From positions 1 through 10,077 of the forward strand of contig ONWZ01000113.1 in the NCBI GenBank assembly GCA_900321645.1: a stretch of DNA of 10,077 bases. The letters are read 5' to 3'. The DNA is from an uncultured Eubacteriales bacterium. GTDB lineage: Bacteria; Bacillota_I; Bacilli_A; RF39; UBA660. The position numbers and the translations under genes were made by a program. Below, piece by piece: positions 1 to 6,420 of the stretch. Position 1 is the stretch's first letter. Each line of letters begins with the position of its first letter. The notes beneath the pieces are model-generated. The model was given only the letters and a program-made list of their open reading frames with translations, did no database searches and was not told the origin of the DNA.

Positions 1-482
1 TGTTTATTAATTTTTTCTTCAAGTAATTTATTATCTATCTCACTTATATATTTACTAATGATATGACTATCAATATGATGTTTTTGTAACTCTAATTCAA
101 TGCGATATGGTCCCATGGTAGTAAAATTCATTTTGTCTTTGATAAATGCTTGAGTAAAGATTTCATCATTTAATAATTTATTTTTGATTAACCTATCTAT
201 CGTTTCGGTAATTAGTTCTGAGGTAACATTTTTACGTTCCATGTATTCTTTCATTTCATGGATACTTCTTAATCTTACACCAATATAATTGACACATTTA
301 TTATAGATATCATAGTTATTATTATCGTTAATTATCTCTTCAAGTAAAAAATCATCAATTTCTTTTTTATATAATAATTTATGTTTTAAGATAACATCTT
401 CGTTTAATTTTATTTTTCTACCATCATCTAAATAAATTAGATAATTACCATTACTTTTCTTTTCATATTTAATTATTTCCAT
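1..482 (-). CDS. recX: RecX family regulator of RecA, 3' end cut by the window
   Basis: RecX proteins bind RecA filaments and limit RecA recombinase activity in the cytoplasm. The visible part is the first 160 residues. It begins with a beta-strand-rich segment including YLIYLDDGRKIKL (residues 14-26), followed by helical three-helix repeats typical of the family: VRLRSIHEMKEYM (69-81) and the family-like stretch MGPYRIELEL (123-132), with NKLLNDEIF between them. Firmicute RecX proteins are usually about 260-270 residues, so roughly 100 C-terminal residues lie beyond position 1. The ATG at 482-480 is preceded by an AAGGTG ribosome site whose first bases are the htpG stop codon (TAAGGTG), leaving a 7-nt gap. 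recX is therefore probably co-transcribed with htpG. Family call is by motif reading; no alignment was run. Confidence 0.85.
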   Translation of the reverse strand, partial: MEIIKYEKKSNGNYLIYLDDGRKIKLNEDVILKHKLLYKKEIDDFLLEEIINDNNNYDIYNKCVNYIGVRLRSIHEMKEYMERKNVTSELITETIDRLIKNKLLNDEIFTQAFIKDKMNFTTMGPYRIELELQKHHIDSHIISKYISEIDNKLLEEKINK

Positions 483-489
483 AAACACC

Positions 490-2346
490 TTATTTAGCAA
501 TCATGTCACAAATTAAATCTGTTAATTCACTAGGATTGTCAACATTTAATCCGGATAATAATCTTGCTTGATTATATAATACTTTCGTATATTTAGTTAA
601 CTCTTCAGTATTTTCATCTTTATATAATTTCTTAATCTTTTTACTAATTGGATGTTTATCATTAATTTCTAATATCGTATCAGCTTTTACTTTATCAGTT
701 TCAGCTGGCATACTATTGATAATCTTCTCCATTTCAAGTGATAATTCACCAGAAGATGTTAAACATACGGGATGATCCTTTAGTTTATTAGTAAACTTAA
801 TTTCTTTAACTTGATCTTTTAAGATTTCAGTCATTTTAGCAAGTAAGTCTTTGTTATCATTATTGATTTTTTCAATATTGGCTTTTTCTTCTTCAGTACT
901 ATTATCAAATGATTTATCAGTAACATTTTGGAATGTTTTTTCCTTATAAGTATTTAAAATCTTAATGACAAATTCATCTAAGTATTCCGTTAAATATAAT
1001 ACTTCATAGCCTTGGTCTAAGACCATATCAACTTGTGGTAACATCTTAATATTAGCAATTGATTCACCACTCGCATAATAAATCTCTTTTTGATCTGATT
1101 TCATTCTTTCAAGATATTCATCTAAGGTTACATATTTTTCATCTTTAGAAGAATAGAACATTAATAAGTCTTCAAGTTTATCTCTATTTGCTCCGTAACT
1201 AGTATAAATACCATGTTTTAATCCCATACCAAATGCTTGATAGAATTTTTCATAATCAGGACGATTTTCTTTTAACATCGTCAATAATTCTTTATGAATT
1301 TTAGTTTCAATATTTTTAGCAATTAAAGCTACTTGATGATCTTGTTGCATTGTTTCACGCGAGATATTTAGAGCAATATCTTCTGAATCCACTAATCCTT
1401 TAACAAAACTATAATAATCAGGTAATAAATCAGGACATTTGTCCATAATCATAACCCCTTTAGAATATAACTCTAAGCCTTTTTCATACTCTTTCGTGTA
1501 GTAATTAAATGGCGTATGTGATGGAATAAACAATAATGTTTGATAACTAGTTAAGCCCTCTACTTCGCTGCGAATTACTTTTAATGGCTTTTCATAGTCA
1601 TAGAATTTATCAGTATAGAAATTATTATATTCTTCATCGGTTACTTCACTTTGTTTCTTTTTCCAAATTGGAATCATACTGTTGATAGTGTGTTCTTCTT
1701 TTTTATCATCATGCATATGATTCATCTTAATTGGATACTTAATATAATTAGAATATTTAGTAACAATACCCTCCAAGCGATAATCTTCAAGTAATGAATC
1801 ATAATCAGTGTCTTCGGTATTATCCTTTAAATATAACGTAATTTCAGTACCATTCGTTTTCTTTTTAGATTCTTCAATGGTATAACCATCAGCCCCAGTA
1901 CTAGTCCATAAATAGGCTTCATCGCTATTAATACTTTTACTTAATACTTCAACTTTAGCTGATACCATGAAAGCAGAATAGAAGCCAACACCAAATTGAC
2001 CGATAATTGATAAATCTTTACTTTTATCATTATTTTCTTTAAATAATTCACTACCACTTTTAGCAATGGTACCTAGATTGTCTTCAAGTTCAACTTTTGT
2101 CATACCAATACCATTATCGGTAATTTTTAAAGTTCTATTCTCTTTATCAGGAATAATCCAAATAGCTAAATCATCTTTCTTAACTTTTATTTTTTTGTCT
2201 GTTAATGATAAGAAATATAATTTATCAATTGCATCACTAGCATTAGAAATTAATTCTCTTAAGAATATTTCTTTATTGGTATAGATAGAATTAATCATCA
2301 TATCTAATAGTTTTTTTGATTCGGCTTTAAATTGTTTTTTAGCCAT
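490..2346 (-). CDS. htpG: Hsp90-family molecular chaperone HtpG
   Basis: HtpG is the bacterial Hsp90, an ATP-driven dimeric cytosolic chaperone. The 618-residue product matches the usual length (about 620-630). The N-terminal GHKL ATPase domain shows all expected motifs, numbered from the chosen start: LRELISNASDA with catalytic Glu31 and Asn35, DNGIGM (77-82), GTIAKSGS (92-99) and GQFGVGFYSAF (116-126). The middle and C-terminal dimerisation domains continue to the end without a break. The start is the ATG at 2346, giving MAKKQFKAES, with AAGGAAG about 9 nt upstream. The longer reading from a TTG at 2406 is rejected because that TTG is part of the -35 hexamer and the extra 20 residues do not resemble Hsp90. 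A CIRCE-like operator overlaps the promoter, so heat-shock repression by HrcA is likely. recX follows 7 nt downstream. Confidence 0.97.
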   Translation of the reverse strand: MAKKQFKAESKKLLDMMINSIYTNKEIFLRELISNASDAIDKLYFLSLTDKKIKVKKDDLAIWIIPDKENRTLKITDNGIGMTKVELEDNLGTIAKSGSELFKENNDKSKDLSIIGQFGVGFYSAFMVSAKVEVLSKSINSDEAYLWTSTGADGYTIEESKKKTNGTEITLYLKDNTEDTDYDSLLEDYRLEGIVTKYSNYIKYPIKMNHMHDDKKEEHTINSMIPIWKKKQSEVTDEEYNNFYTDKFYDYEKPLKVIRSEVEGLTSYQTLLFIPSHTPFNYYTKEYEKGLELYSKGVMIMDKCPDLLPDYYSFVKGLVDSEDIALNISRETMQQDHQVALIAKNIETKIHKELLTMLKENRPDYEKFYQAFGMGLKHGIYTSYGANRDKLEDLLMFYSSKDEKYVTLDEYLERMKSDQKEIYYASGESIANIKMLPQVDMVLDQGYEVLYLTEYLDEFVIKILNTYKEKTFQNVTDKSFDNSTEEEKANIEKINNDNKDLLAKMTEILKDQVKEIKFTNKLKDHPVCLTSSGELSLEMEKIINSMPAETDKVKADTILEINDKHPISKKIKKLYKDENTEELTKYTKVLYNQARLLSGLNVDNPSELTDLICDMIAK

Positions 2347-2377
2347 ATATATCACTCTTCCTTTACTTCCAAGAACT

Positions 2378-2406
2378 AATATAACACTTATATTAGCAAT
2401 TGTCAA
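2378..2406 (-). promoter_or_regulatory. Sigma-A type promoter of htpG
   Basis: Read on the minus strand, a perfect TTGACA -35 hexamer (2406-2401) is followed by a 17-bp spacer and a TATATT -10 hexamer (2383-2378). Transcription should begin near 2371, giving a leader of about 25 nt before the htpG ATG at 2346. The promoter is overlapped by the CIRCE-like palindrome. Confidence 0.8.
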
Positions 2407-2419
2407 TATAGATTGCTAA
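2393..2419. promoter_or_regulatory. CIRCE-like HrcA operator upstream of htpG
   Basis: The minus-strand sequence is TTAGCAATC, a 9-bp spacer, then AATTGCTAA. The known CIRCE consensus is TTAGCACTC-N9-GAGTGCTAA; 15 of 18 arm positions match and the spacer length is exact. The two arms pair at 8 of 9 positions. The element covers the whole -35 hexamer and part of the promoter spacer, so bound HrcA repressor would block RNA polymerase. HrcA itself is not encoded in this window; assignment to HrcA is inference from the motif. Confidence 0.8.
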
Positions 2420-2431
2420 TTATTTATAAAG

Positions 2432-2453
2432 AAAAAGGAAGATATTATCTTCC
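2432..2453 (-). terminator. Rho-independent terminator after the 92-residue gene
   Basis: On the minus strand GGAAGATAATATCTTCC forms a stem of 7 bp with a 3-nt loop (8 bp if a 1-nt loop is allowed), followed by five T residues and, after one C, three more. The stem contains the last two codons and the TAA stop of the gene ending at 2445. It separates that gene from the htpG promoter that begins about 26 bp further on. The stem is low in G+C, so efficiency may be moderate. Confidence 0.7.
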
Positions 2454-2723
2454 CATACGTTTCTTTTTAACTAAAGCTTTTGAATTCTTGTAAAGTCCTT
2501 TATTTTTTTGATTTTCTCTTCTTTGAGCTTTTAAATCTTGACGATTCCAATTAATCGTATCATGAATTATGGCATCTAGTGGAACTATACTTTCTACTTT
2601 ACTACCCTTTAATTCATTTTTTAATGTGATTAATTCGTTAAGACTTAGAGCATTTACATCCATATACCAAGTAGTCAATTTACCATTAACTTTAGCTTCA
2701 ACTGGTATAAATCCTTTTACCAT
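2445..2723 (-). CDS. Small basic protein of unknown function (92 aa)
   Basis: I do not recognise a family. The first 57 or so residues look like a small folded unit with a strand-like start (GFIPVEAKVNGKLTTWYMDV, residues 4-23) and a helix-like LSLNELITLKNELKG (26-40). The last third is a Lys/Arg/Asn/Gln-rich tail ending KKKRMGR, with no hydrophobic segment, signal peptide or cysteine. Such a tail would suit RNA or ribosome binding, but that is only a guess. It is very likely a real gene: the ATG at 2723 has a near-perfect AGAGGTGAT ribosome site 7 nt away, a consensus promoter lies upstream, and a terminator overlaps its stop. It stands as a single-gene unit between the TtcA-family gene and htpG. 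Confidence 0.8.
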   Translation of the reverse strand: MVKGFIPVEAKVNGKLTTWYMDVNALSLNELITLKNELKGSKVESIVPLDAIIHDTINWNRQDLKAQRRENQKNKGLYKNSKALVKKKRMGR

Positions 2724-2759
2724 AATATCACCTCTTTCTCACAAACGAGTTGATATTAT
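2722..2759. repeat. 9-bp inverted repeat spanning promoter -10 and start codon
   Basis: On the minus strand ATAATATCA (2759-2751) and TGATATTAT (2730-2722) are exact reverse complements, separated by 20 nt. One arm overlaps the -10 hexamer. The other overlaps the ribosome-site end and the first two bases of the ATG of the 92-residue gene. Inside the spacer a short CTC/GAG pair could extend a stem. It could be an operator or, in longer read-through RNA from the upstream gene, a hairpin hiding the start codon. The repeat is seen; the role is inference. Confidence 0.5.
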
Positions 2760-2783
2760 AGTATATTTCTTATTTTTTGTCAA
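2755..2783 (-). promoter_or_regulatory. Perfect-consensus sigma-A promoter of the 92-residue gene
   Basis: TTGACA (2783-2778), a 17-bp spacer and TATAAT (2760-2755), all on the minus strand, match the consensus at every hexamer position. The -35 lies inside the last codons of the TtcA-family gene (Phe-Asp-Lys-Lys). Transcription should begin near 2748, leaving a leader of about 25 nt that contains the AGAGGTGAT ribosome site. Confidence 0.85.
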
Positions 2784-3606
2784 ATTTATCATATTCGGCT
2801 AAGAAGCTATGATAAATCGCATTCTTCTTAGTACCGATAACACAGTTTAAATTAACATTATTTAAAGCTGTAAAGATATTGTTATCAACATTTGGATTAA
2901 CTTTTTTTAATTCTTTAATTAAATGTTTAATTTCTTTACGTTTACTCTTCTCTTCATCGATACTTGCTTCTTCAGTAAATTTGCAAGCACAATTTAAGAA
3001 CGTTAAATCATTACTTTTCTTCCAAGCAATAATATCATCTTCTTTTACTAAATATAATGGTCTTATTAATTCTAGGCCAGGAAAATTATCACTATGAAGT
3101 TTAGGCATCATGGTTTTTACTTCAGCACCATAGAACATGGATAATAAAGTTGTTTCAATGACATCATCAAAATGATGACCTAAAGCAATTTTATTACAAC
3201 CTAGTTCTTTAGCTTTACTATATAAGTATCCTCTACGCATACGAGCACACATATAACATGGATTTTCACCAGCGATCGTATTAGCAACATCAAAGACATC
3301 ACTTTCAAAGATTTTGATTGGAATATTTAATTCTTTCGCATTCTTTTCAATTAATTTACGATTAGCTTCATTGTAGCCGGGATCCATTGACACATATTCT
3401 GCTGTAAAATTTTGTTTACCGTGTCTTTCTAACTCTTGAAAACATTTTGCTAACAAGAATGAATCTTTACCACCAGAGATACAAACCATAATCTTATCAT
3501 TATCTTCGATTAATTCATATTCTTTAATGGCTTTAACAAATTTACTCCAAAGTTCTTTTCTAAACTTTTTAATAATACTTCTTTCTATTTCCTGATATTT
3601 CTCCAT
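2770..3606 (-). CDS. TtcA-family PP-loop ATPase, probable tRNA thiolation enzyme
   Basis: The 278-residue product is an ATP-pyrophosphatase of the TtcA group, whose characterised members adenylate a tRNA base and replace oxygen with sulfur (2-thiocytidine at position 32 in E. coli TtcA), using a [4Fe-4S] cluster. Visible motifs, numbered from the chosen start, are the PP-loop SGGKDS (44-49), CYMCARMRRG with Cys117 and Cys120, LGHHFDDVIET (142-152) and NCACKF with Cys206 and Cys208. One of the last two probably supplies the third cluster ligand. The ATG at 3606 is preferred: it has GGTGA about 6 nt upstream. A TTG at 3618 would sit directly against GGGGAG with no spacing. The exact modified base is uncertain, because related paralogues in Firmicutes are poorly characterised. 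The gene has its own promoter, and no terminator is visible after it. Confidence 0.85.
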   Translation of the reverse strand: MEKYQEIERSIIKKFRKELWSKFVKAIKEYELIEDNDKIMVCISGGKDSFLLAKCFQELERHGKQNFTAEYVSMDPGYNEANRKLIEKNAKELNIPIKIFESDVFDVANTIAGENPCYMCARMRRGYLYSKAKELGCNKIALGHHFDDVIETTLLSMFYGAEVKTMMPKLHSDNFPGLELIRPLYLVKEDDIIAWKKSNDLTFLNCACKFTEEASIDEEKSKRKEIKHLIKELKKVNPNVDNNIFTALNNVNLNCVIGTKKNAIYHSFLAEYDKFDKK

Positions 3607-3627
3607 ATCTTTCACCAACTCCCCATA

Positions 3628-3656
3628 ATTATAACAAAAAAGAAATTGTTTTGCAA
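3628..3656 (-). promoter_or_regulatory. Promoter of the TtcA-family gene
   Basis: On the minus strand TTGCAA (3656-3651, 5 of 6 to TTGACA allowing one change at position 4 and counting the C/A order loosely) is followed by 17 bp and a perfect TATAAT (3633-3628). Expected start near 3621 gives a leader of only about 15 nt. The -35 lies inside the hairpin of the preceding operon's terminator and the spacer contains its T-tract. Confidence 0.65.
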
Positions 3657-3660
3657 TTTC
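3636..3660 (-). terminator. Rho-independent terminator of the five-gene operon
   Basis: The minus strand reads GAAATTG, a 5-nt loop, CAATTTC, then six T residues. The 7-bp stem begins one base after the TAA stop of the AAA+ gene. It closes the operon, although the low G+C stem may leak into the TtcA-family gene. Confidence 0.75.
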
Positions 3661-3661
3661 T

Positions 3662-5248
3662 TTATTTTAATATTAAATTATCAGTATTGATATCATCTTT
3701 GGTAATTGTCTTTAAGATCTTCTTTTGTTTTTTATCTTTGACGTTGGCAGCATGACGAATAATTGTCTTTTCATAGATATTTCTTACGAATCTAGCGTTG
3801 CCAAAATTCTTCATATCTCTATTTTCTTCGATGATTTCTCTTAAATAAGCAATCGCATCATCTGTTACAATAAAGCCTGCTTTATCAGTAAATGTTTTAA
3901 AGATGGCAATAAGTTCATCAGTCGTATAATCATCAAATTCTAAGGTATAACCAATTCTTGAAGTAATACCGGAATTGGAATCTAAGAAATCTTGCATTTC
4001 TTTCGTATAACCTGCAAAGATGACTACTAATTTATCACGATAATTCTCCATCGCTTGAATTAAAGTGGCAATTGCTTCAGCATTATATGAATTGCCTTCT
4101 TTGACGGCTAAGGCATATGCTTCATCGATAAATAAGACACCATTCATGGCTTTTTCAATTACGGACATTGTTTTTGGTGCTGTTTGGCCAACATATTCGG
4201 CGACTAAATCTTTAACGGAAACTTCAACTAATTTATTTTCTTTAACATATTTTAAGTTATATAAAATATTGGCAATTAATCTCGCAATAGTTGTTTTACC
4301 AGTGCCTGGATTACCTAAGAAAACCATATGCAAGTTAACATCTTTAATTTTTAAACTGTCGCCTGCTTTTTCTTTTAAGTTAATCATATCAACTAGTTCA
4401 TACAATACTTTCTTAACTTTTTCTAGGCCTACCAATTCATTCAAATCAGCGAATACTTCTTCCGTTGTCAATTCTTTCTTAACTTCTGGTATCTTTTTAT
4501 TAAATGATATATGTTTAATTAAATCATTTTGATAAGTTAGATAATCGGTATCTTTATTATAGGTACTAGTAATATAATCTAATAAAGTTACTTTTTCTTC
4601 ATCGGTTATATTAATATGTTCTAAGACATAATTATAAACATCTTGGGTATCAGGATTAGCCCCCTCTACGATTAGATCAAAATAATTATTACGTAAATCT
4701 TCTCTACCTAAGAAGAAAGCGGTTATTTCGTCATTTTTACCTGATATAATGGTTATCATATGACTATCTTGATTTAAATAATCGGTAAGTTCATGTAGGA
4801 ATTTCTTAACTACTTTATCTTCTTCCAAATTAATTCCAGTTAGATCAGTAATATTAATTAAACCAAAATCACTAATACTCTCTACTTTATCTAATTTATA
4901 CATTGAGATAGTTGTCTCTTTTTTATCAATATAATCAAAATAAGTACCAGCATCATATAAGATATCTTTAATTTCATCAGTTACTTTATTATTATTAACA
5001 CTAATCGTCAATCTAAAAGGAATATAATTAGTTTCTATTTTTTCATGATATTTACGCATGTATTCGATTATCTTTTTTAATAAATCTTTTGAATCACTAC
5101 TGATTGGTAAATTATTAATTTTATCAAAGAGAGAGGCCATAGTATCTTGTGGCCCCTTATCTTCTTTCTCTTTTATTTCAATTTTGGGTAGTGATTCAAC
5201 ATCAAAGAAATCGGTATACATATCCTTAAAATAATTCTTTGTGTTCAT
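3662..5248 (-). CDS. AAA+ ATPase, CbbX/SpoVK (CbxX/CfxQ) type, with extra N-terminal domain
   Basis: This 528-residue cytosolic protein has a canonical CbbX-type AAA+ module at about 270-500. Positions from the chosen start: Walker A GNPGTGKTT (312-320), pore-loop-like EYVGQT (351-356), Walker B LFIDEAYA (372-379), the sensor region VIFAGYTKEM (409-418), arginine-finger region TSRIGYTLEF (429-438) and sensor 2 FGNARFVRN (482-490). Characterised relatives remodel partner proteins, for example CbbX acting on Rubisco. About 260 residues precede this module. A segment near 168-196 (ISGKNDEITAFFLGRED and onward) resembles the sensor-1 to arginine-finger region but has no P-loop, suggesting a degenerate second AAA unit. 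The ATG at 5248 has GGAGG 5 nt upstream; a TTG at 5260 overlaps that site and is rejected. It is the last gene of the operon, 13 nt after telA. The substrate is unknown. Confidence 0.9.
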   Translation of the reverse strand: MNTKNYFKDMYTDFFDVESLPKIEIKEKEDKGPQDTMASLFDKINNLPISSDSKDLLKKIIEYMRKYHEKIETNYIPFRLTISVNNNKVTDEIKDILYDAGTYFDYIDKKETTISMYKLDKVESISDFGLINITDLTGINLEEDKVVKKFLHELTDYLNQDSHMITIISGKNDEITAFFLGREDLRNNYFDLIVEGANPDTQDVYNYVLEHINITDEEKVTLLDYITSTYNKDTDYLTYQNDLIKHISFNKKIPEVKKELTTEEVFADLNELVGLEKVKKVLYELVDMINLKEKAGDSLKIKDVNLHMVFLGNPGTGKTTIARLIANILYNLKYVKENKLVEVSVKDLVAEYVGQTAPKTMSVIEKAMNGVLFIDEAYALAVKEGNSYNAEAIATLIQAMENYRDKLVVIFAGYTKEMQDFLDSNSGITSRIGYTLEFDDYTTDELIAIFKTFTDKAGFIVTDDAIAYLREIIEENRDMKNFGNARFVRNIYEKTIIRHAANVKDKKQKKILKTITKDDINTDNLILK

Positions 5249-5261
5249 GAATACCTCCAAA

Positions 5262-6416
5262 CTATTTTTCTTTTACATGAATTTCTAACATTTTAGCTTT
5301 TAATTCTTTTTCAATCTCTTCCAAAGTCTTTTCAGCTTCAGCACGTTTATTTCTACCTTCTTCATGAATCTTAATTACTTCATCTAAGGTTTCAATAATA
5401 TCTTGGTTAGTTTTCTGTAAGGTTTCAACATCGACAATAGCTCTTTCACTTTCACGAGCAATTTCAACTGATCCTTGCTTTAAGGTTTCACTATTCTTAG
5501 CTAACATTTCATTAGTCAATTTAGATACGGCTTGTTGACTCTTTAGGGCATTTTTAGCATTGCTAATGCCTAAAGCTAAGACCATCTGATTCTTCCACAA
5601 AGGAATAGTATTGGTAATTGAACTTTGAATCTTTTCAACAAGTTCAGCTTCATTATTTTGAAGCAAGCGAATTTGTGGAGCCATTTGAATAGAAATAATT
5701 CTCGTTGTTTTTAAATCATAGATCTTCTTTTCAAAACGATTAATTAAGGCTTCCATGTCATTAACCTTTTGAACATCTAATTGTTCACCAGATTTTTCAG
5801 CAATTACTTTTAGTTTAGGTAATTCAGTTTCTCTTAATTCAGCTAATTTCTTTTCACCAGCAATAATGTATAGAGATATTTCTTTAAAATACTCTAAATT
5901 CTTTTCATACATTGTATCAAAGATGGTGATATCTTTTAACATTTGAAGTTTATCTTTTTCTAAGCCACCTTCGATGGTATCAATATTCTTTTCAATCTTA
6001 CTGTATTTAGCAACGATATAATCAAATTCTTTCTTTGCACTACTGAAGATTTTTTCAATAAAATTCTTTTTAGCAGTTCCTGATACATCTTTATCGAATG
6101 CTTTGATTTGACTTACCAAATCCGCTAATAAGTCACCTACTTCACCAGTATTTTTGGTTTTAACATCATCAAGAATACTGTCAGAAAATTTAGATATTTT
6201 TTCTTGAGCAGCTACACCAAATTGTAAGATTTGGGTTGAATCATTAACATCAAATTTCTTGTTAAATTCTTCAATTGCTTCTTTTTCTTCTTTTGATAAC
6301 TCATCATAGTTTAATGATTTTTCAATTTTGTTATCAGTTATTTCTTTTTCGTTTACTAACCCTTCAATACTCTTCTCGTCAATCTTTTTTTCAACTTTTA
6401 ATTCTAGATTACTCAT
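5262..6416 (-). CDS. telA: TelA/KlaA family 'toxic anion resistance' protein
   Basis: The 384-residue protein is soluble and almost entirely helical, with long coiled-coil stretches (about 120-200 and 295-380). The family signature near the N-terminus is intact: ILQFGVAAQEKISKFSD (63-79) followed by GEVGDLLADLV (91-101). The second signature is also present, at 244-281: QMAPQIRLLQNNEAELVEKI and then TIPLWKNQM. Length is normal for the family. TelA-like proteins were named for tellurite resistance and have been linked to tolerance of cell-envelope antibiotics, but no biochemical activity is settled. The tellurite label should not be read as function. The ATG at 6416 has an AAAGGAG ribosome site at 9 nt that lies inside the last codons of the preceding gene (4-nt gap). 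The TelA-XpaC pairing in one operon is recurrent in Firmicutes. Confidence 0.93.
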   Translation of the reverse strand: MSNLELKVEKKIDEKSIEGLVNEKEITDNKIEKSLNYDELSKEEKEAIEEFNKKFDVNDSTQILQFGVAAQEKISKFSDSILDDVKTKNTGEVGDLLADLVSQIKAFDKDVSGTAKKNFIEKIFSSAKKEFDYIVAKYSKIEKNIDTIEGGLEKDKLQMLKDITIFDTMYEKNLEYFKEISLYIIAGEKKLAELRETELPKLKVIAEKSGEQLDVQKVNDMEALINRFEKKIYDLKTTRIISIQMAPQIRLLQNNEAELVEKIQSSITNTIPLWKNQMVLALGISNAKNALKSQQAVSKLTNEMLAKNSETLKQGSVEIARESERAIVDVETLQKTNQDIIETLDEVIKIHEEGRNKRAEAEKTLEEIEKELKAKMLEIHVKEK

Positions 6417-6420
6417 TTTT

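Noticed and set aside
2066..2284. Plus-strand open frame within htpG
   Set aside because: It is antisense to a highly conserved part of HtpG, has no ribosome site and gives a low-complexity Ser/Leu/Ile-rich product.
2347..2406. N-terminal 20-residue extension of HtpG from a TTG
   Set aside because: The TTG is part of the -35 hexamer, so it would lie upstream of the transcript start. The ATG at 2346 has a proper ribosome site and a normal Hsp90 start.
4065..4532. 155-codon plus-strand open frame
   Set aside because: It lies opposite the conserved Walker A/B region of the AAA+ ATPase; the product has no recognisable family features and no ribosome site supports it.
5262..6416. A tellurite resistance operon
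   Set aside because: The TelA family name is historical. None of the TerC/TerD/TehB type partners is present and the operon content points to an envelope function instead.
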